Below are positions 16,843-25,428 of a DNA stretch of 32,448 nucleotides, piece after piece. A program made the translations under genes and the position numbers. The notes beneath the pieces are model-generated. The model saw only the letters and a program-made list of their open reading frames with translations, had not been told where the DNA came from and ran no database searches. The first letter of the stretch is position 1, and every line of letters starts with the position of its first letter. The stretch comes from CAZOSF01 sp964582415 (GTDB lineage Bacteria; Bacteroidota; Bacteroidia; Flavobacteriales; Flavobacteriaceae), in NCBI GenBank assembly GCA_964582415.1, contig CAZOSF010000021.1, positions 1 to 32,448 of the forward strand, written 5' to 3'.

Positions 16843-16850
16843 TATTTTTA
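16843..16850 (+). promoter_or_regulatory. Candidate -7 box for dinB
   Basis: TATTTTTA fits TAnnTTTG at seven of eight positions. It ends five bases before the first ATG (16855) and eleven before the second (16861). A start of transcription about six bases on would give a leaderless mRNA. No LexA-type operator was recognised. Confidence 0.35.
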
Positions 16851-16854
16851 GGCG

Positions 16855-17964
16855 ATGCCTATGGAATTCCCTATTCGAAAAATAATTCATGTAGACATGG
16901 ATGCCTTCTATGCTTCCGTAGAGCAAAAGGACTATCCTGAATTAATGGGGAAGCCTATTGCTGTTGGCGGTAGTTCCAAAAGAGGCGTGGTGAGTGCGGC
17001 CAGTTATGAGGCGCGGAAATTTGGTGTACGAAGCGCTATGAGTGGCATGCTAGCAAGAAAGTTGTGTCCCGACCTCATCTTTGTGAAGCCGCGGTTCGAC
17101 CGATACGGAGAAATTTCACAGCAAATACGGCAAATCTTTTTTGAATATACCGATCTCGTCGAACCTCTTTCATTGGATGAAGCCTTCCTGGATGTGACGG
17201 AAAACAAAAAGGGAAACCCCAGTGCTACCTTAATAGCACAGGAAATCCGTGCAAAGATAAAAGCACAAACGGGTCTTAATGCCTCCGCCGGGATTTCCAT
17301 CAATAAGTTTATTGCAAAAGTGGCAAGTGACATCAACAAACCCAATGGACAAAAAACAGTGCCTCCAGAAGAGGTTTTGGATTTTTTGGAAGCCTTGGAT
17401 ATAAAAAAGTTTTTTGGGGTGGGAAAGGTGACTAAGGAAAAAATGTACCGCCTTGGAATTTTTACCGGAAAAGACTTAAAAGAGCGTTCGAAAGAAGCGC
17501 TTACCGAGCATTTTGGAAAAGGGGGCGCCTTCTATTATGATATCGTAAGGGGTATTCAACACAGTTCGGTGAAACCAAGCAGACAACGTAAATCGTTAGC
17601 AGCAGAACGCACCTTTAACGAAAATATCTCATCCGAAGTGTATATGTTGGAGCGTTTGGACGGTATAGCCGACGAGGTTGCACGACGATTGAAATCGAAA
17701 GGGCTCGCTGGACGCACCATAACCTTAAAAATAAAATATTCAGACTTCAATATTCAGACGAGAAGCAAGACACTTCCCTTGTATATCTCCAGCAAAGACT
17801 TATTGATGGAGCATGTTAAAGATTTGTTATTTCAGGAAGGCCTTCAAAATTCGGTACGCTTGTTGGGTATCAGTTTATCGAACCTCAACAACAAAGAGGA
17901 GGATGAAGATTCTTCGGACTCAGGTTCCACCAGCATCGACGTACAACTCAAACTAGACTTCTGA
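16855..17964 (+). CDS. dinB: DNA polymerase IV (Y-family translesion polymerase)
   Basis: A 369-residue Y-family polymerase of DinB type. Motif I is HVDMDAFYASVEQ with the metal-binding Asp, and motif III is LSLDEAFLDVT with the catalytic Asp-Glu pair. ASAGISINKFIAKVASD is the usual palm/thumb segment, and the little-finger domain follows. A short acidic Ser/Glu-rich linker leads to the C-terminal QLKLDF, which resembles the beta-clamp binding peptide of Pol IV. It copies past damaged template bases with low fidelity. A second ATG at 16861 (MEFPIRKIIHVD) agrees better with how relatives start and may be the real one. The gene diverges from the CYTH/YciI pair with 42 bases between starts. Confidence 0.94.
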   Translation: MPMEFPIRKIIHVDMDAFYASVEQKDYPELMGKPIAVGGSSKRGVVSAASYEARKFGVRSAMSGMLARKLCPDLIFVKPRFDRYGEISQQIRQIFFEYTDLVEPLSLDEAFLDVTENKKGNPSATLIAQEIRAKIKAQTGLNASAGISINKFIAKVASDINKPNGQKTVPPEEVLDFLEALDIKKFFGVGKVTKEKMYRLGIFTGKDLKERSKEALTEHFGKGGAFYYDIVRGIQHSSVKPSRQRKSLAAERTFNENISSEVYMLERLDGIADEVARRLKSKGLAGRTITLKIKYSDFNIQTRSKTLPLYISSKDLLMEHVKDLLFQEGLQNSVRLLGISLSNLNNKEEDEDSSDSGSTSIDVQLKLDF

Positions 17965-18020
17965 TATGAAACGAACATTACTTTTTTCTAATCGAGTACA
18001 AACCCTAAAACCTGTTCATT

Positions 18021-18824
18021 ATGAAAAAAGTAGTTTTTGTTTTAGCCCTAACAGCAGGCAGCCTAAGTTTCATAGCCTGTAAAGAGACCCCTTCTACCGA
18101 TGAGGTAGCAGTTCCCACCAACGAAAGTTCGGAAATCCCAAGAGAAGAATTAGCCTTAGCCGAGCCCGAGGAATTACTCCCTATTTCATCAGAACATTAT
18201 TTGTATGTGACTGCCCCCAGTGGTTTAAGCTTGCGGGAATTTAATAACCTGCAAAGTGAAAAAATTGCAAAGATGCCTTACGGAACGAAGGTCCGAGTGA
18301 TTCAGGCGGAAGGAAAAAACACCATGAATGTTTCTGGAATTCCGGGGGCTATGGATGAAATTGAATTCAATCACAAAAAAGGATTTGCCTTCAATGGGTA
18401 CCTTTCTCAGTACTTCCCTCCCGAACGTGATATCACTGTAGCAGGCTATGCTTCCGAATTAAAGGCTCAGTTTCCTGAAGTAATCTATTCCGAAACCACT
18501 TCCGATTCCAAGAGCAATCCCATTACCACACAGACCCTGAGTCTTCCGAATGCACAATGGCATGAAGCTTTTATCATGGCGCAGCGTATTTTCGATTTCC
18601 CTAAAGAATTTGCAGTTCCCGATGCAAAAGGAAAAGATTTCCAAGTCATAGTTGATAGCAAGCCTAAAAAAGACATTTGGACGAGTCAACTTGAAATTAC
18701 GAGAAAGGATAACGCCTTTCAAAAGATTGAATACGTCTATACGGCAAAGAATTTTAAAAGTACCGTAAGTATATACAAGGAAGGGGATCGGATGATTCTC
18801 ACCAAACAAGAGGCTGTTCAATAA
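18021..18824 (+). CDS. SH3-domain lipoprotein of unknown function
   Basis: This 267-residue protein starts with a lipoprotein signal (lipobox SFIAC, C20), then an acidic, Ser/Thr-rich linker (about 21-55). Residues about 60-135 fit a bacterial SH3 (SH3b) domain: YVTAPSGLSLREFNN, KIAKMPYGTKVRVIQ, and GFAFNGYLSQYF. SH3b domains often bind cell-wall peptides. The C-terminal half (about 145-267) is not recognised. It stands 56 bases after dinB on the same strand and ends at a clear terminator. A periplasmic or outer-membrane anchored role is inferred from the signal only. Confidence 0.75.
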   Translation: MKKVVFVLALTAGSLSFIACKETPSTDEVAVPTNESSEIPREELALAEPEELLPISSEHYLYVTAPSGLSLREFNNLQSEKIAKMPYGTKVRVIQAEGKNTMNVSGIPGAMDEIEFNHKKGFAFNGYLSQYFPPERDITVAGYASELKAQFPEVIYSETTSDSKSNPITTQTLSLPNAQWHEAFIMAQRIFDFPKEFAVPDAKGKDFQVIVDSKPKKDIWTSQLEITRKDNAFQKIEYVYTAKNFKSTVSIYKEGDRMILTKQEAVQ

Positions 18825-18828
18825 GCTC

Positions 18829-18857
18829 AAACCGGGGAAACCCGGTTTTTCTTTTTT
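18829..18857 (+). terminator. Rho-independent terminator after the SH3 lipoprotein gene
   Basis: AAACCGGG (18829-18836) pairs with CCCGGTTT (18841-18848) around GAAA, followed by a T-rich run (to 18857). It directly abuts the stop codon of the convergent MBOAT gene, which itself has no U-tract on the minus side. Confidence 0.88.
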
Positions 18858-20514
18858 AAAACTGGAAGTAAATGAAGGGTTGGAAGTCGGAAGAGAAGGC
18901 CTGGTAGCACAGCACCCCAATGACGGTTGCCACGGCACCTTTTATCACCATCGGACTTTTGGCATAATAGCCTTCTAGGGTGTCCTTCTGATACTGGGGC
19001 AACCAATGGGTAATATATCCCAGCAACATGATGATAAAAACCATCTTATAATGCGTCAATACCGCCCAGGCATTGGACCAATCCATATTGTTTGCAATTT
19101 GTTTATACCAAAGGGCAATTTTAGGCATGCTTTCCCCGCGGAAATAAATCCGAACATACGTGATAAACAAAAAGGTAATCCCCACCTTCCAAGCATGTAC
19201 CAACCAACCCGTTTTGTTCTCGTAAGGGCTCACTCTTCTCCAGTACTTGTAGACTACAATACCGAGTCCGTTCAATCCACCCCATAGCACAAATTTCCAA
19301 GAAGCCCCATGCCATAATCCACCGATTAGCATGGTAAGCATGAGGTTAATGTTGGTATTTACATGATTCTGAACAGATGCAAATTTTTTGGACAAGATCA
19401 TGATGAGAATCACAAGTCCCCCTATTACTCCTGCAGCCACCCAGCTTCTAAGTGCAAAAGCGGTGCCACCCAATATCAATCCTAATATGATATAGGAGGC
19501 TGTACTCCCCTTTTGATTCCCCCCCAGCGGAATATAGAGATAATCTCGCAACCAAGTAGACAGTGAGATATGCCAACGCCTCCAGAAGTTACCGCAACTG
19601 GTAGCCTTGTAAGGAGAATTAAAGTTAATAGGCAGTTTATACCCCATGAGAAGGGCCAAACCGATAGCGATATCGGTATATCCAGAAAAATCTCCATAAA
19701 TCTGTAAGGAATACCCAAATAATGCCATGATATTGGTGAAACCGGAATACATTTCTGGAGCATCGAAGACACGATCCATGAAATGCATGGCGATATAATC
19801 GGCAAAGATCATTTTCTTGATAAGCCCCTTCAGTATCATATAGCTTCCCCTATCGAAATCCTCCTTAGTAATGCGAGTGATTTGGGTAATCTGTGGCACG
19901 AAATGCTCTGCACGAACGATGGGTCCTGCCACCAACTGAGGGAAGAAGCTTACATAGAATCCAAAATCAACAATGGATTTCAGAGGGGTTAGTTTTCTTC
20001 GATAAATATCTACGCTATAGCTGATCGTCTGGAAGGTATAGAATGATATCCCAACAGGTAGGATGATAGCATCAATGGTAAAATAATTACTGCTAGAAAA
20101 TCCATTGGCCCAATACGCTAACCAATTCACCACTTCATAGTTGGTATTGAAAAGCATGTTGAAGGAATCGGTAAAGAAATAGGCATATTTGAAATAGCTC
20201 AATACCGAAAGGTTGATCACTACACTTAAGGTCACCAAGAACTTCCGCTTCCAGCTTATTTCCGTTCGGTAGATAGACCGACCAATAATATAATCCGTAA
20301 TGGTGCTGAAGAGTAAAATTCCAACGAAGAGCCCACTGGTTTTGTAGTAAAAGAACAAACTCACCAAGAGTAAATAGGCATTCCTTAAGTGCCGCTGCTT
20401 GTAGATTAGTGCAAACAACAGATATACGACCGCAAAAAATATCCAGAAATTGGCCTGGGTAAAGATCAAGGGAAAATCTTCCGAAAAATCGAGAATGTCT
20501 TTAAACCTATTCAT
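18856..20514 (-). CDS. MBOAT family O-acyltransferase (AlgI-like)
   Basis: A polytopic membrane protein of 552 residues with many hydrophobic helices and the MBOAT hallmarks: GISFYTFQTISYSVDIYR, FFPQLVAGPIVRA, FSGYTDIAIGLALLMG, NFWRRWHISLSTWLRDYLYIPLGGN and the active-site His H402 in GLWHGASW. AlgI-like MBOATs move acetyl groups from the cytoplasm across the inner membrane for polysaccharide or peptidoglycan O-acetylation. It is the last gene of a three-gene operon with two SGNH hydrolase-like proteins, the usual partners (as AlgJ/AlgX or PatB) that place the acetyl group on the sugar. Its ATG overlaps the upstream SGNH gene by eight bases. The acceptor glycan is not identifiable. Confidence 0.94.
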   Translation of the reverse strand: MNRFKDILDFSEDFPLIFTQANFWIFFAVVYLLFALIYKQRHLRNAYLLLVSLFFYYKTSGLFVGILLFSTITDYIIGRSIYRTEISWKRKFLVTLSVVINLSVLSYFKYAYFFTDSFNMLFNTNYEVVNWLAYWANGFSSSNYFTIDAIILPVGISFYTFQTISYSVDIYRRKLTPLKSIVDFGFYVSFFPQLVAGPIVRAEHFVPQITQITRITKEDFDRGSYMILKGLIKKMIFADYIAMHFMDRVFDAPEMYSGFTNIMALFGYSLQIYGDFSGYTDIAIGLALLMGYKLPINFNSPYKATSCGNFWRRWHISLSTWLRDYLYIPLGGNQKGSTASYIILGLILGGTAFALRSWVAAGVIGGLVILIMILSKKFASVQNHVNTNINLMLTMLIGGLWHGASWKFVLWGGLNGLGIVVYKYWRRVSPYENKTGWLVHAWKVGITFLFITYVRIYFRGESMPKIALWYKQIANNMDWSNAWAVLTHYKMVFIIMLLGYITHWLPQYQKDTLEGYYAKSPMVIKGAVATVIGVLCYQAFSSDFQPFIYFQF

Positions 20515-21808
20515 AGGCGTTCTCCAAGATCGTGTTAAACATACTGCCGGGTTCCCTTCCGGTTGCCTTTTCCCATTCGGTCACAAGCGCTTTCATCAGT
20601 AAATCCGATTTTACATGATAGCCCTTCCGGGTAAAATGGATTCTGTCTCTAGGCATCAATCCGTGACGGTACCATTTTTGGGCGCTTTTGAATCCACCCA
20701 TGACGCGATAAAAATCCCAAACGGCCATGTCGTATTCCACAGCCAGTTCCATTATTATTTTTTCCGCCTTCGCCGTATTGGCATTGGGATAGCGCCTTCT
20801 ATAGTAGGAATCATTTGGGACAGTAAGCAGGATGGCACAGTCGGGATTAATGCGCTGAATCATGCGAATAAATGCCTCGTAATCGCTTTTGAATTTTTCC
20901 GAATCAAATCGGGCAGAAGGTTTGTAGGTATCGTTGGTGCCGATAGAAATAATAAATAAATCGGGGTGATAGAGTTTTAATTGTTTTTCAAAAAAAGCAC
21001 TTCGTGCGAAGGAGGGAAAATCGGCTCCATTCACTCCAATGCTGGTATATTCGACTCCAGGTTCATCGTTCATGAATTCCATACCCATTAACAAAAAAGG
21101 TTCGCTTGGAATAGAATCCACTTGTTTCACTTCCAACTCAATAAAAGCCACATCTTCCTTCAAATCATACTCCACGAAATAATGGGTATCGTCCACATTT
21201 ACACTTTCGACCAAGGTGGTATCGATGGGCTGTACTTGGTAGCAATCGGTCCATGTATTACAGAACAGCCGGAATTTATTGAATCGATAAGGACGCCCAG
21301 TATAGCTTTTATTGTTGGCTTCGACGCATAAAGTGTCCCGAACATCCTCAAAAACTGCGGTAATGCCTGAAAGCCCCCAGGCAATACTGTCTTTCTTAAT
21401 GGAATTTCGAACCCCGCGCCAATTGCCATTGGATGAGGTTATTTTGTAATTCGCTGGATTATTCGTATTCGCCAACTGATAGGGAAAAACAAACCCTCGC
21501 TGTGCCATGGTATTCTTGCCAGAGCTTTGCAAATAGGTGCGTAACCTGTTCGAGTAAATATCGGCTTGAATATGGGAGCCGCCTATGTGAAAGATATGGA
21601 CCTTTTCCTTGGTGCCTTCATACACACTGTCCAGTGCCTTAAAAAACTTTTGAAAGTATACGGAAGAGTCTGCATTGATCAACCGGTTTTCCTCCAAGTT
21701 CACCAAATCGGGATGCGCCTCCATGATGCTGTCCAATACATAGCGCTGGCCCAGAACGGATACGCTAAGTAGGAAGGCAAATATGAAGGAGATTTGGTGC
21801 GATTTCAT
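20507..21808 (-). CDS. Periplasmic SGNH/GDSL-like hydrolase or acetyltransferase
   Basis: A 433-residue protein with a cleavable-type signal peptide (about 1-20). The SGNH motifs are HIGGSHIQAD (block I, nucleophile S78), IISIGTNDTY (block III, with Asn), and DRIHFTRKGY (block V, D388 and H391). Block I reads Gly-Gly-Ser rather than the usual Gly-Asp-Ser, although Ser, Asp and His are all present. It probably works with the MBOAT protein encoded next to it, accepting acetyl groups in the periplasm and transferring them to a glycan, or removing them. It is the middle gene of the operon, four bases after the upstream SGNH gene. Confidence 0.85.
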   Translation of the reverse strand: MKSHQISFIFAFLLSVSVLGQRYVLDSIMEAHPDLVNLEENRLINADSSVYFQKFFKALDSVYEGTKEKVHIFHIGGSHIQADIYSNRLRTYLQSSGKNTMAQRGFVFPYQLANTNNPANYKITSSNGNWRGVRNSIKKDSIAWGLSGITAVFEDVRDTLCVEANNKSYTGRPYRFNKFRLFCNTWTDCYQVQPIDTTLVESVNVDDTHYFVEYDLKEDVAFIELEVKQVDSIPSEPFLLMGMEFMNDEPGVEYTSIGVNGADFPSFARSAFFEKQLKLYHPDLFIISIGTNDTYKPSARFDSEKFKSDYEAFIRMIQRINPDCAILLTVPNDSYYRRRYPNANTAKAEKIIMELAVEYDMAVWDFYRVMGGFKSAQKWYRHGLMPRDRIHFTRKGYHVKSDLLMKALVTEWEKATGREPGSMFNTILENAYE

Positions 21809-21812
21809 TCCA

Positions 21813-23297
21813 TCAGTTACTTTTTAAATCAAGTTGAAGGGAAGTGAAAAACAATTCTGATATGATTCTATTTCCTTTGGCCGTAAAATGGGTGTAATCC
21901 GATCCCGCCCATTTCTGCTCCACCCAATAGGGCATGGAATTTTTACCTCCCATCGCTTCGTACATACTCCAATAGGCAATATTGTTCGCCGTACACATTT
22001 CCTTTAGTTTTTGGTCTAAATAGGGTAATAAGGGATAGGTTACCCAATTCCCGTTTACCGATGTAGCCATATCGGAAGGCCCAATAAACAATACAGATAC
22101 TTTTGGATTGTGTCTTCGTACCCAGTTGATATTCGAACGAACATAATTCACGTAATTGTCTACAGATTCTTTCGATTTCAAATAGGGTACCGTATTCCCA
22201 CCATATTGGAAGATGAAAATTTTAGGATCAAGATTCTTGGCCATTTGGTCGTAGCTCGAGCGATCCAATTTTACAAAAATGGTTCCCGAAGCCCCGCGCA
22301 TAGCGACGTTATCTAGGGAAATCCCGTCTTTTCCGTCCAAGGTTAGACCATAAAAATTAGGGCTTTGGGTTCCCTCAAGCTCGATAAGAACCTCTCCTGG
22401 GGTAGCATCGAAGTTCAATTTGTATTCATGGTACTGCCCATCTTCAACCAAAGCATCCTCTTTGATAAGTGTCCCATCTTGGTATACCTTGATGGAAGTT
22501 GGTGAAGTACAATTTCCGTAGTGTAGCCCAATTCGCGAATAATCTCCCAATCGTCGATACAGTTTACGAGAGGGCGCAATACGGATGGTCGCTTTTTGCA
22601 AACTAGGCTCAAAAACCTGAGTCGTATCTTCTGGGTGCACATAAGGATGGAATCTGGAAATGGAGGTATAAATCCCGTAGTAAGCAGGATCCATTCGGTC
22701 TTGTCTTCGATTGAATGCCGCGTAGCGAAGCCATTCTTCCGAAGGGGTAACCGATGCGCTGATCTGCTCATAGGCTTGTTTGATCGGGATGAAACCCGGA
22801 CCAGAACCACCATACATTCCCTGTAGCCTATTTCGAACGTAAGCAGAAATCCGATCTCCTTCCAATTGTGAATCCCCATAGTGCACAATTCTACAAGTGC
22901 CGCTTTTTAGGTACCCGTTTAAAGTATTGAGAAAGGCTTCTTTGTTCTCAGGATAATGGATACGCACGATTTTCGTGGTATCAATATTAGAGAAATCCAT
23001 TTTAGGAGTCGAATCCACAGCGATTTCCACAGCCGTTGTATCTTCAGTGATTTCTTCAACCTCTTCAAGGATTGGGGTGATGTTCTTGATAATACTGTCG
23101 ATTTCCTTTTTCGGTTCAATAGCTTCCCCCTCTGTCATGAAGCTATTGAACTTTGGGTATTTCAGTTCGGCGAACCCCAAATTAAATCCTTCTTCTTCCT
23201 GACCGGCTTTAATATCAAGCGTTTGGCTGAAAAAAGTAAGGGCCAAAAGGGCCAAAAGGGTAAGAATGATAAAGGCGGAAATCTTCTTAGGGTTCAT
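21813..23297 (-). CDS. Membrane-anchored SGNH/GDSL hydrolase-like protein
   Basis: The 494-residue protein has one N-terminal transmembrane helix (about 7-24), an acidic linker (about 55-100) and a long SGNH domain. Motifs are HYGDSQLEGD (block I, S143), FIFQYGGNTVPY (block III), LFIGPSDM, and DYTHFTAKG (block V, D467 and H470). An inserted beta-rich section (about 220-330) sits between block I and block III, as in AlgX/AlgJ-like carbohydrate-binding acetyltransferases. It is the first gene of the SGNH-SGNH-MBOAT operon. The two SGNH proteins are only distantly similar, so they may act on different steps or acceptor positions. Confidence 0.85.
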   Translation of the reverse strand: MNPKKISAFIILTLLALLALTFFSQTLDIKAGQEEEGFNLGFAELKYPKFNSFMTEGEAIEPKKEIDSIIKNITPILEEVEEITEDTTAVEIAVDSTPKMDFSNIDTTKIVRIHYPENKEAFLNTLNGYLKSGTCRIVHYGDSQLEGDRISAYVRNRLQGMYGGSGPGFIPIKQAYEQISASVTPSEEWLRYAAFNRRQDRMDPAYYGIYTSISRFHPYVHPEDTTQVFEPSLQKATIRIAPSRKLYRRLGDYSRIGLHYGNCTSPTSIKVYQDGTLIKEDALVEDGQYHEYKLNFDATPGEVLIELEGTQSPNFYGLTLDGKDGISLDNVAMRGASGTIFVKLDRSSYDQMAKNLDPKIFIFQYGGNTVPYLKSKESVDNYVNYVRSNINWVRRHNPKVSVLFIGPSDMATSVNGNWVTYPLLPYLDQKLKEMCTANNIAYWSMYEAMGGKNSMPYWVEQKWAGSDYTHFTAKGNRIISELFFTSLQLDLKSN

Positions 23298-23342
23298 AGC
23301 ATCTACCTTAATTTGGGAACCAATAGGATTAAGAGTATTTTC

Positions 23343-23370
23343 TTGCTGGAAAAGTACAATTTTCCAGCAA
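23343..23370. repeat. Perfect 11-bp inverted repeat between pyk and the O-acylation operon
   Basis: TTGCTGGAAAA (23343-23353) and TTTTCCAGCAA (23360-23370) are perfect reverse complements around a six-base loop. No U-tract follows on either strand. It sits 37 bases after the pyk stop and 46 bases before the start of the first SGNH gene. It may be a terminator lacking a U-tract, an mRNA-stabilising stem, or a protein-binding operator for the SGNH-SGNH-MBOAT operon. Confidence 0.6.
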
Positions 23371-23406
23371 TTGTAAAAAGTTGTCTAAAGATACATTTTC
23401 ACGAAT

Positions 23407-24834
23407 TTATACCTGGGATACCCTCAGGGTATTTACCATCCCTTTTTCAACAATAGGCATGGCAGCAAGGTTCACCAGATAATCTCCCTTTTGGACGAAC
23501 CCTTTCTGAAGGGCAATTTGATTCACATCTTCAACGGTTTCATCGGTACTAACATACCTATCATAATAAAATGCCTTTACCCCCCAAAGTAAGTTCAAAC
23601 GGGATAAAATGCGGCGATTGGAGGTAAACACCAAGATATGGGAATCGGGACGCCAAGCAGAGATTTGAAAGGCCGTGTACCCACTATTGGTCAGGGTACA
23701 AATGGCCTTCGCTTCTATTTCGTCGGCCATACGCGCTGCATGATAACATACCGACTTGGTGATGAATCGATTGGTGCGCACATGAGGTGGATTGTGAGGA
23801 ACTTTTATTAAATCGCTGTTCTCTACCCGCTTACAGATACTCGCCATGCGCTCAATGGTTTCCACTGGATATTTCCCCACGGAAGTTTCTCCGGATAGCA
23901 TAACCGCATCGGCACCGTCCATCACACTATTTGCCACATCATTAACCTCAGCACGTGTTGGAGTTAATGACGAAATCATGGTTTCCATCATCTGGGTGGC
24001 AATAATCACGGGGATACGTGCCTTTTTAGCCGTTAGCACCAATTCCTTTTGGATGAGTGGCACATCGGCTGCAGGCACTTCTACTCCCAAATCACCTCTA
24101 GCCACCATCAATCCGTCGCAATAGGGAACGATAGATTCAATGTTCTTAACGGCTTCTGGCTTTTCAATTTTTGCGATGATTGGAATTTTATATTCACTGT
24201 GGGCTTCAATAAGCGCTTGCAATTCCATCAAATCTTCAGCATGACGAACAAATGACAAGGCTATCCAATCTACCTCCAAACTTATGGCGAATATGGCGTC
24301 CTCCTTATCCTTGGCTGTTAAGGCTGGTAAAGAAATATTGGTGTTGGGAAGATTCACGCCTTTTTTTGAACGCAATGGCCCCCCTTGAAGCACTTTGGTT
24401 TTTACACTGTCTTTACCATTGGTAGACAACACTTCAAAAATCAATTTTCCGTCATCAAGCAGTATTTTCTCCCCGGCCTTCACATCTGCAGGAAATTTCT
24501 CGTAATTCATATAGACCTTTTTCTTGGTCCCTTCAAATTCCTTCCCTGTACAAAATTCAATTTCATCTCCCTTGTTTACAACTACTTCCTCCTTCATCAC
24601 ACCCACGCGTAATTTTGGGCCTTGTAAATCGGCAAGAATAGCACTGGAGATCCCTGTTTCTTCTTCGAGTTCCCGAATCATTTTAACGCGCTGGGAAACA
24701 TCCTCATAATCTGCATGGGAAAAGTTAATTCTGAAGACATTCGCCCCGGCCTCAATCATGGCTTTCAGGGTTTTCTTATCGCTGGTTGCTGGCCCTAGGG
24801 TAGCAACAATTTTGGTCTTTTTGGTAGTTGGCAT
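23407..24834 (-). CDS. pyk: Pyruvate kinase
   Basis: A complete 475-residue pyruvate kinase, which converts phosphoenolpyruvate and ADP to pyruvate and ATP in the last step of glycolysis. Family features are KIVATLGPATSD and FRINFSHADYE near the N-terminus, ADLQGPKLRVG, the signature IIAKIEKPEAVKNI with the catalytic Lys, MVARGDLGVEV, and MLSGETSVGKYP in the active-site region. The beta-barrel B domain and the C-terminal domain are present; length is normal. The ATG overlaps the stop of the IPExxxVDY gene by one base (TAATG), so the two are translationally coupled. Confidence 0.97.
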   Translation of the reverse strand: MPTTKKTKIVATLGPATSDKKTLKAMIEAGANVFRINFSHADYEDVSQRVKMIRELEEETGISSAILADLQGPKLRVGVMKEEVVVNKGDEIEFCTGKEFEGTKKKVYMNYEKFPADVKAGEKILLDDGKLIFEVLSTNGKDSVKTKVLQGGPLRSKKGVNLPNTNISLPALTAKDKEDAIFAISLEVDWIALSFVRHAEDLMELQALIEAHSEYKIPIIAKIEKPEAVKNIESIVPYCDGLMVARGDLGVEVPAADVPLIQKELVLTAKKARIPVIIATQMMETMISSLTPTRAEVNDVANSVMDGADAVMLSGETSVGKYPVETIERMASICKRVENSDLIKVPHNPPHVRTNRFITKSVCYHAARMADEIEAKAICTLTNSGYTAFQISAWRPDSHILVFTSNRRILSRLNLLWGVKAFYYDRYVSTDETVEDVNQIALQKGFVQKGDYLVNLAAMPIVEKGMVNTLRVSQV

Positions 24835-25325
24835 TAATGAAATATTAGGTTCTTTTTCGATTTAATCTTTTCGGTTTCTATACTGTAGGAAGAAATTACT
24901 TCCTTGATTTCATTCAAAAGAGCAATGGTTTTTCTGAGGGGCATCAGTGGAGCATCCGACTCGATTTTCAGAAAGTAATCTACTTTCTTGAATTCAGGAA
25001 TGAGATAATTTACCACCGTTTTGGAGGTTTCCTGTGAATCGAAAAGCCCTCCAGCACTGTTTAGTTGGGCGACTTGGGACTTACATTTGTTGCTCACAAG
25101 ATAGTAGGTTGTATATTGTGATTTATTGTCGAACTGAAACAATGGATAGGTTACCTCCAAACCATCCACGCTATAATCAAGATCAATCCGCATTCTCTGG
25201 AGCCGGAGACCCACATGTTTGTTGATGAGGAATGCCAATTTGTAAGCCTCTTCACTACAGTGTATTGCCACTAGTGAATAGTCCTCATCAAAAAGCTCAT
25301 CCAATACCAACTTCTGCAGCCCCAT
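24834..25325 (-). CDS. IPExxxVDY family protein
   Basis: A 163-residue protein with the eponymous motif in YLIPEFKKVDYFLKI near residues 107-120. The family is restricted to Bacteroidota as far as I know and has no established function. The protein has no signal peptide or membrane helix, so it is probably cytoplasmic. It sits between rnc and pyk, its usual place in Flavobacteriia, and overlaps the pyk start by one base. The conserved link with pyk suggests, but does not show, a role connected to pyruvate kinase. A 103-base gap separates it from rnc. Confidence 0.85.
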   Translation of the reverse strand: MGLQKLVLDELFDEDYSLVAIHCSEEAYKLAFLINKHVGLRLQRMRIDLDYSVDGLEVTYPLFQFDNKSQYTTYYLVSNKCKSQVAQLNSAGGLFDSQETSKTVVNYLIPEFKKVDYFLKIESDAPLMPLRKTIALLNEIKEVISSYSIETEKIKSKKNLIFH

Positions 25326-25428
25326 ACCGGTAAATTTTAATAAAAATAAGAATTGTTTTGTGGATGTAGGAGTACCTGAAATTAATTTTAGGTAAAAGTG
25401 GTACGAAATCGTTTTTGTAAATGGGTGT

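Noticed and set aside
16813..16926. N-terminal extension of the CYTH protein from the upstream ATG
   Set aside because: The CYTH signature begins right at the internal MVEIERK, and the extension would run into the divergent dinB gene.
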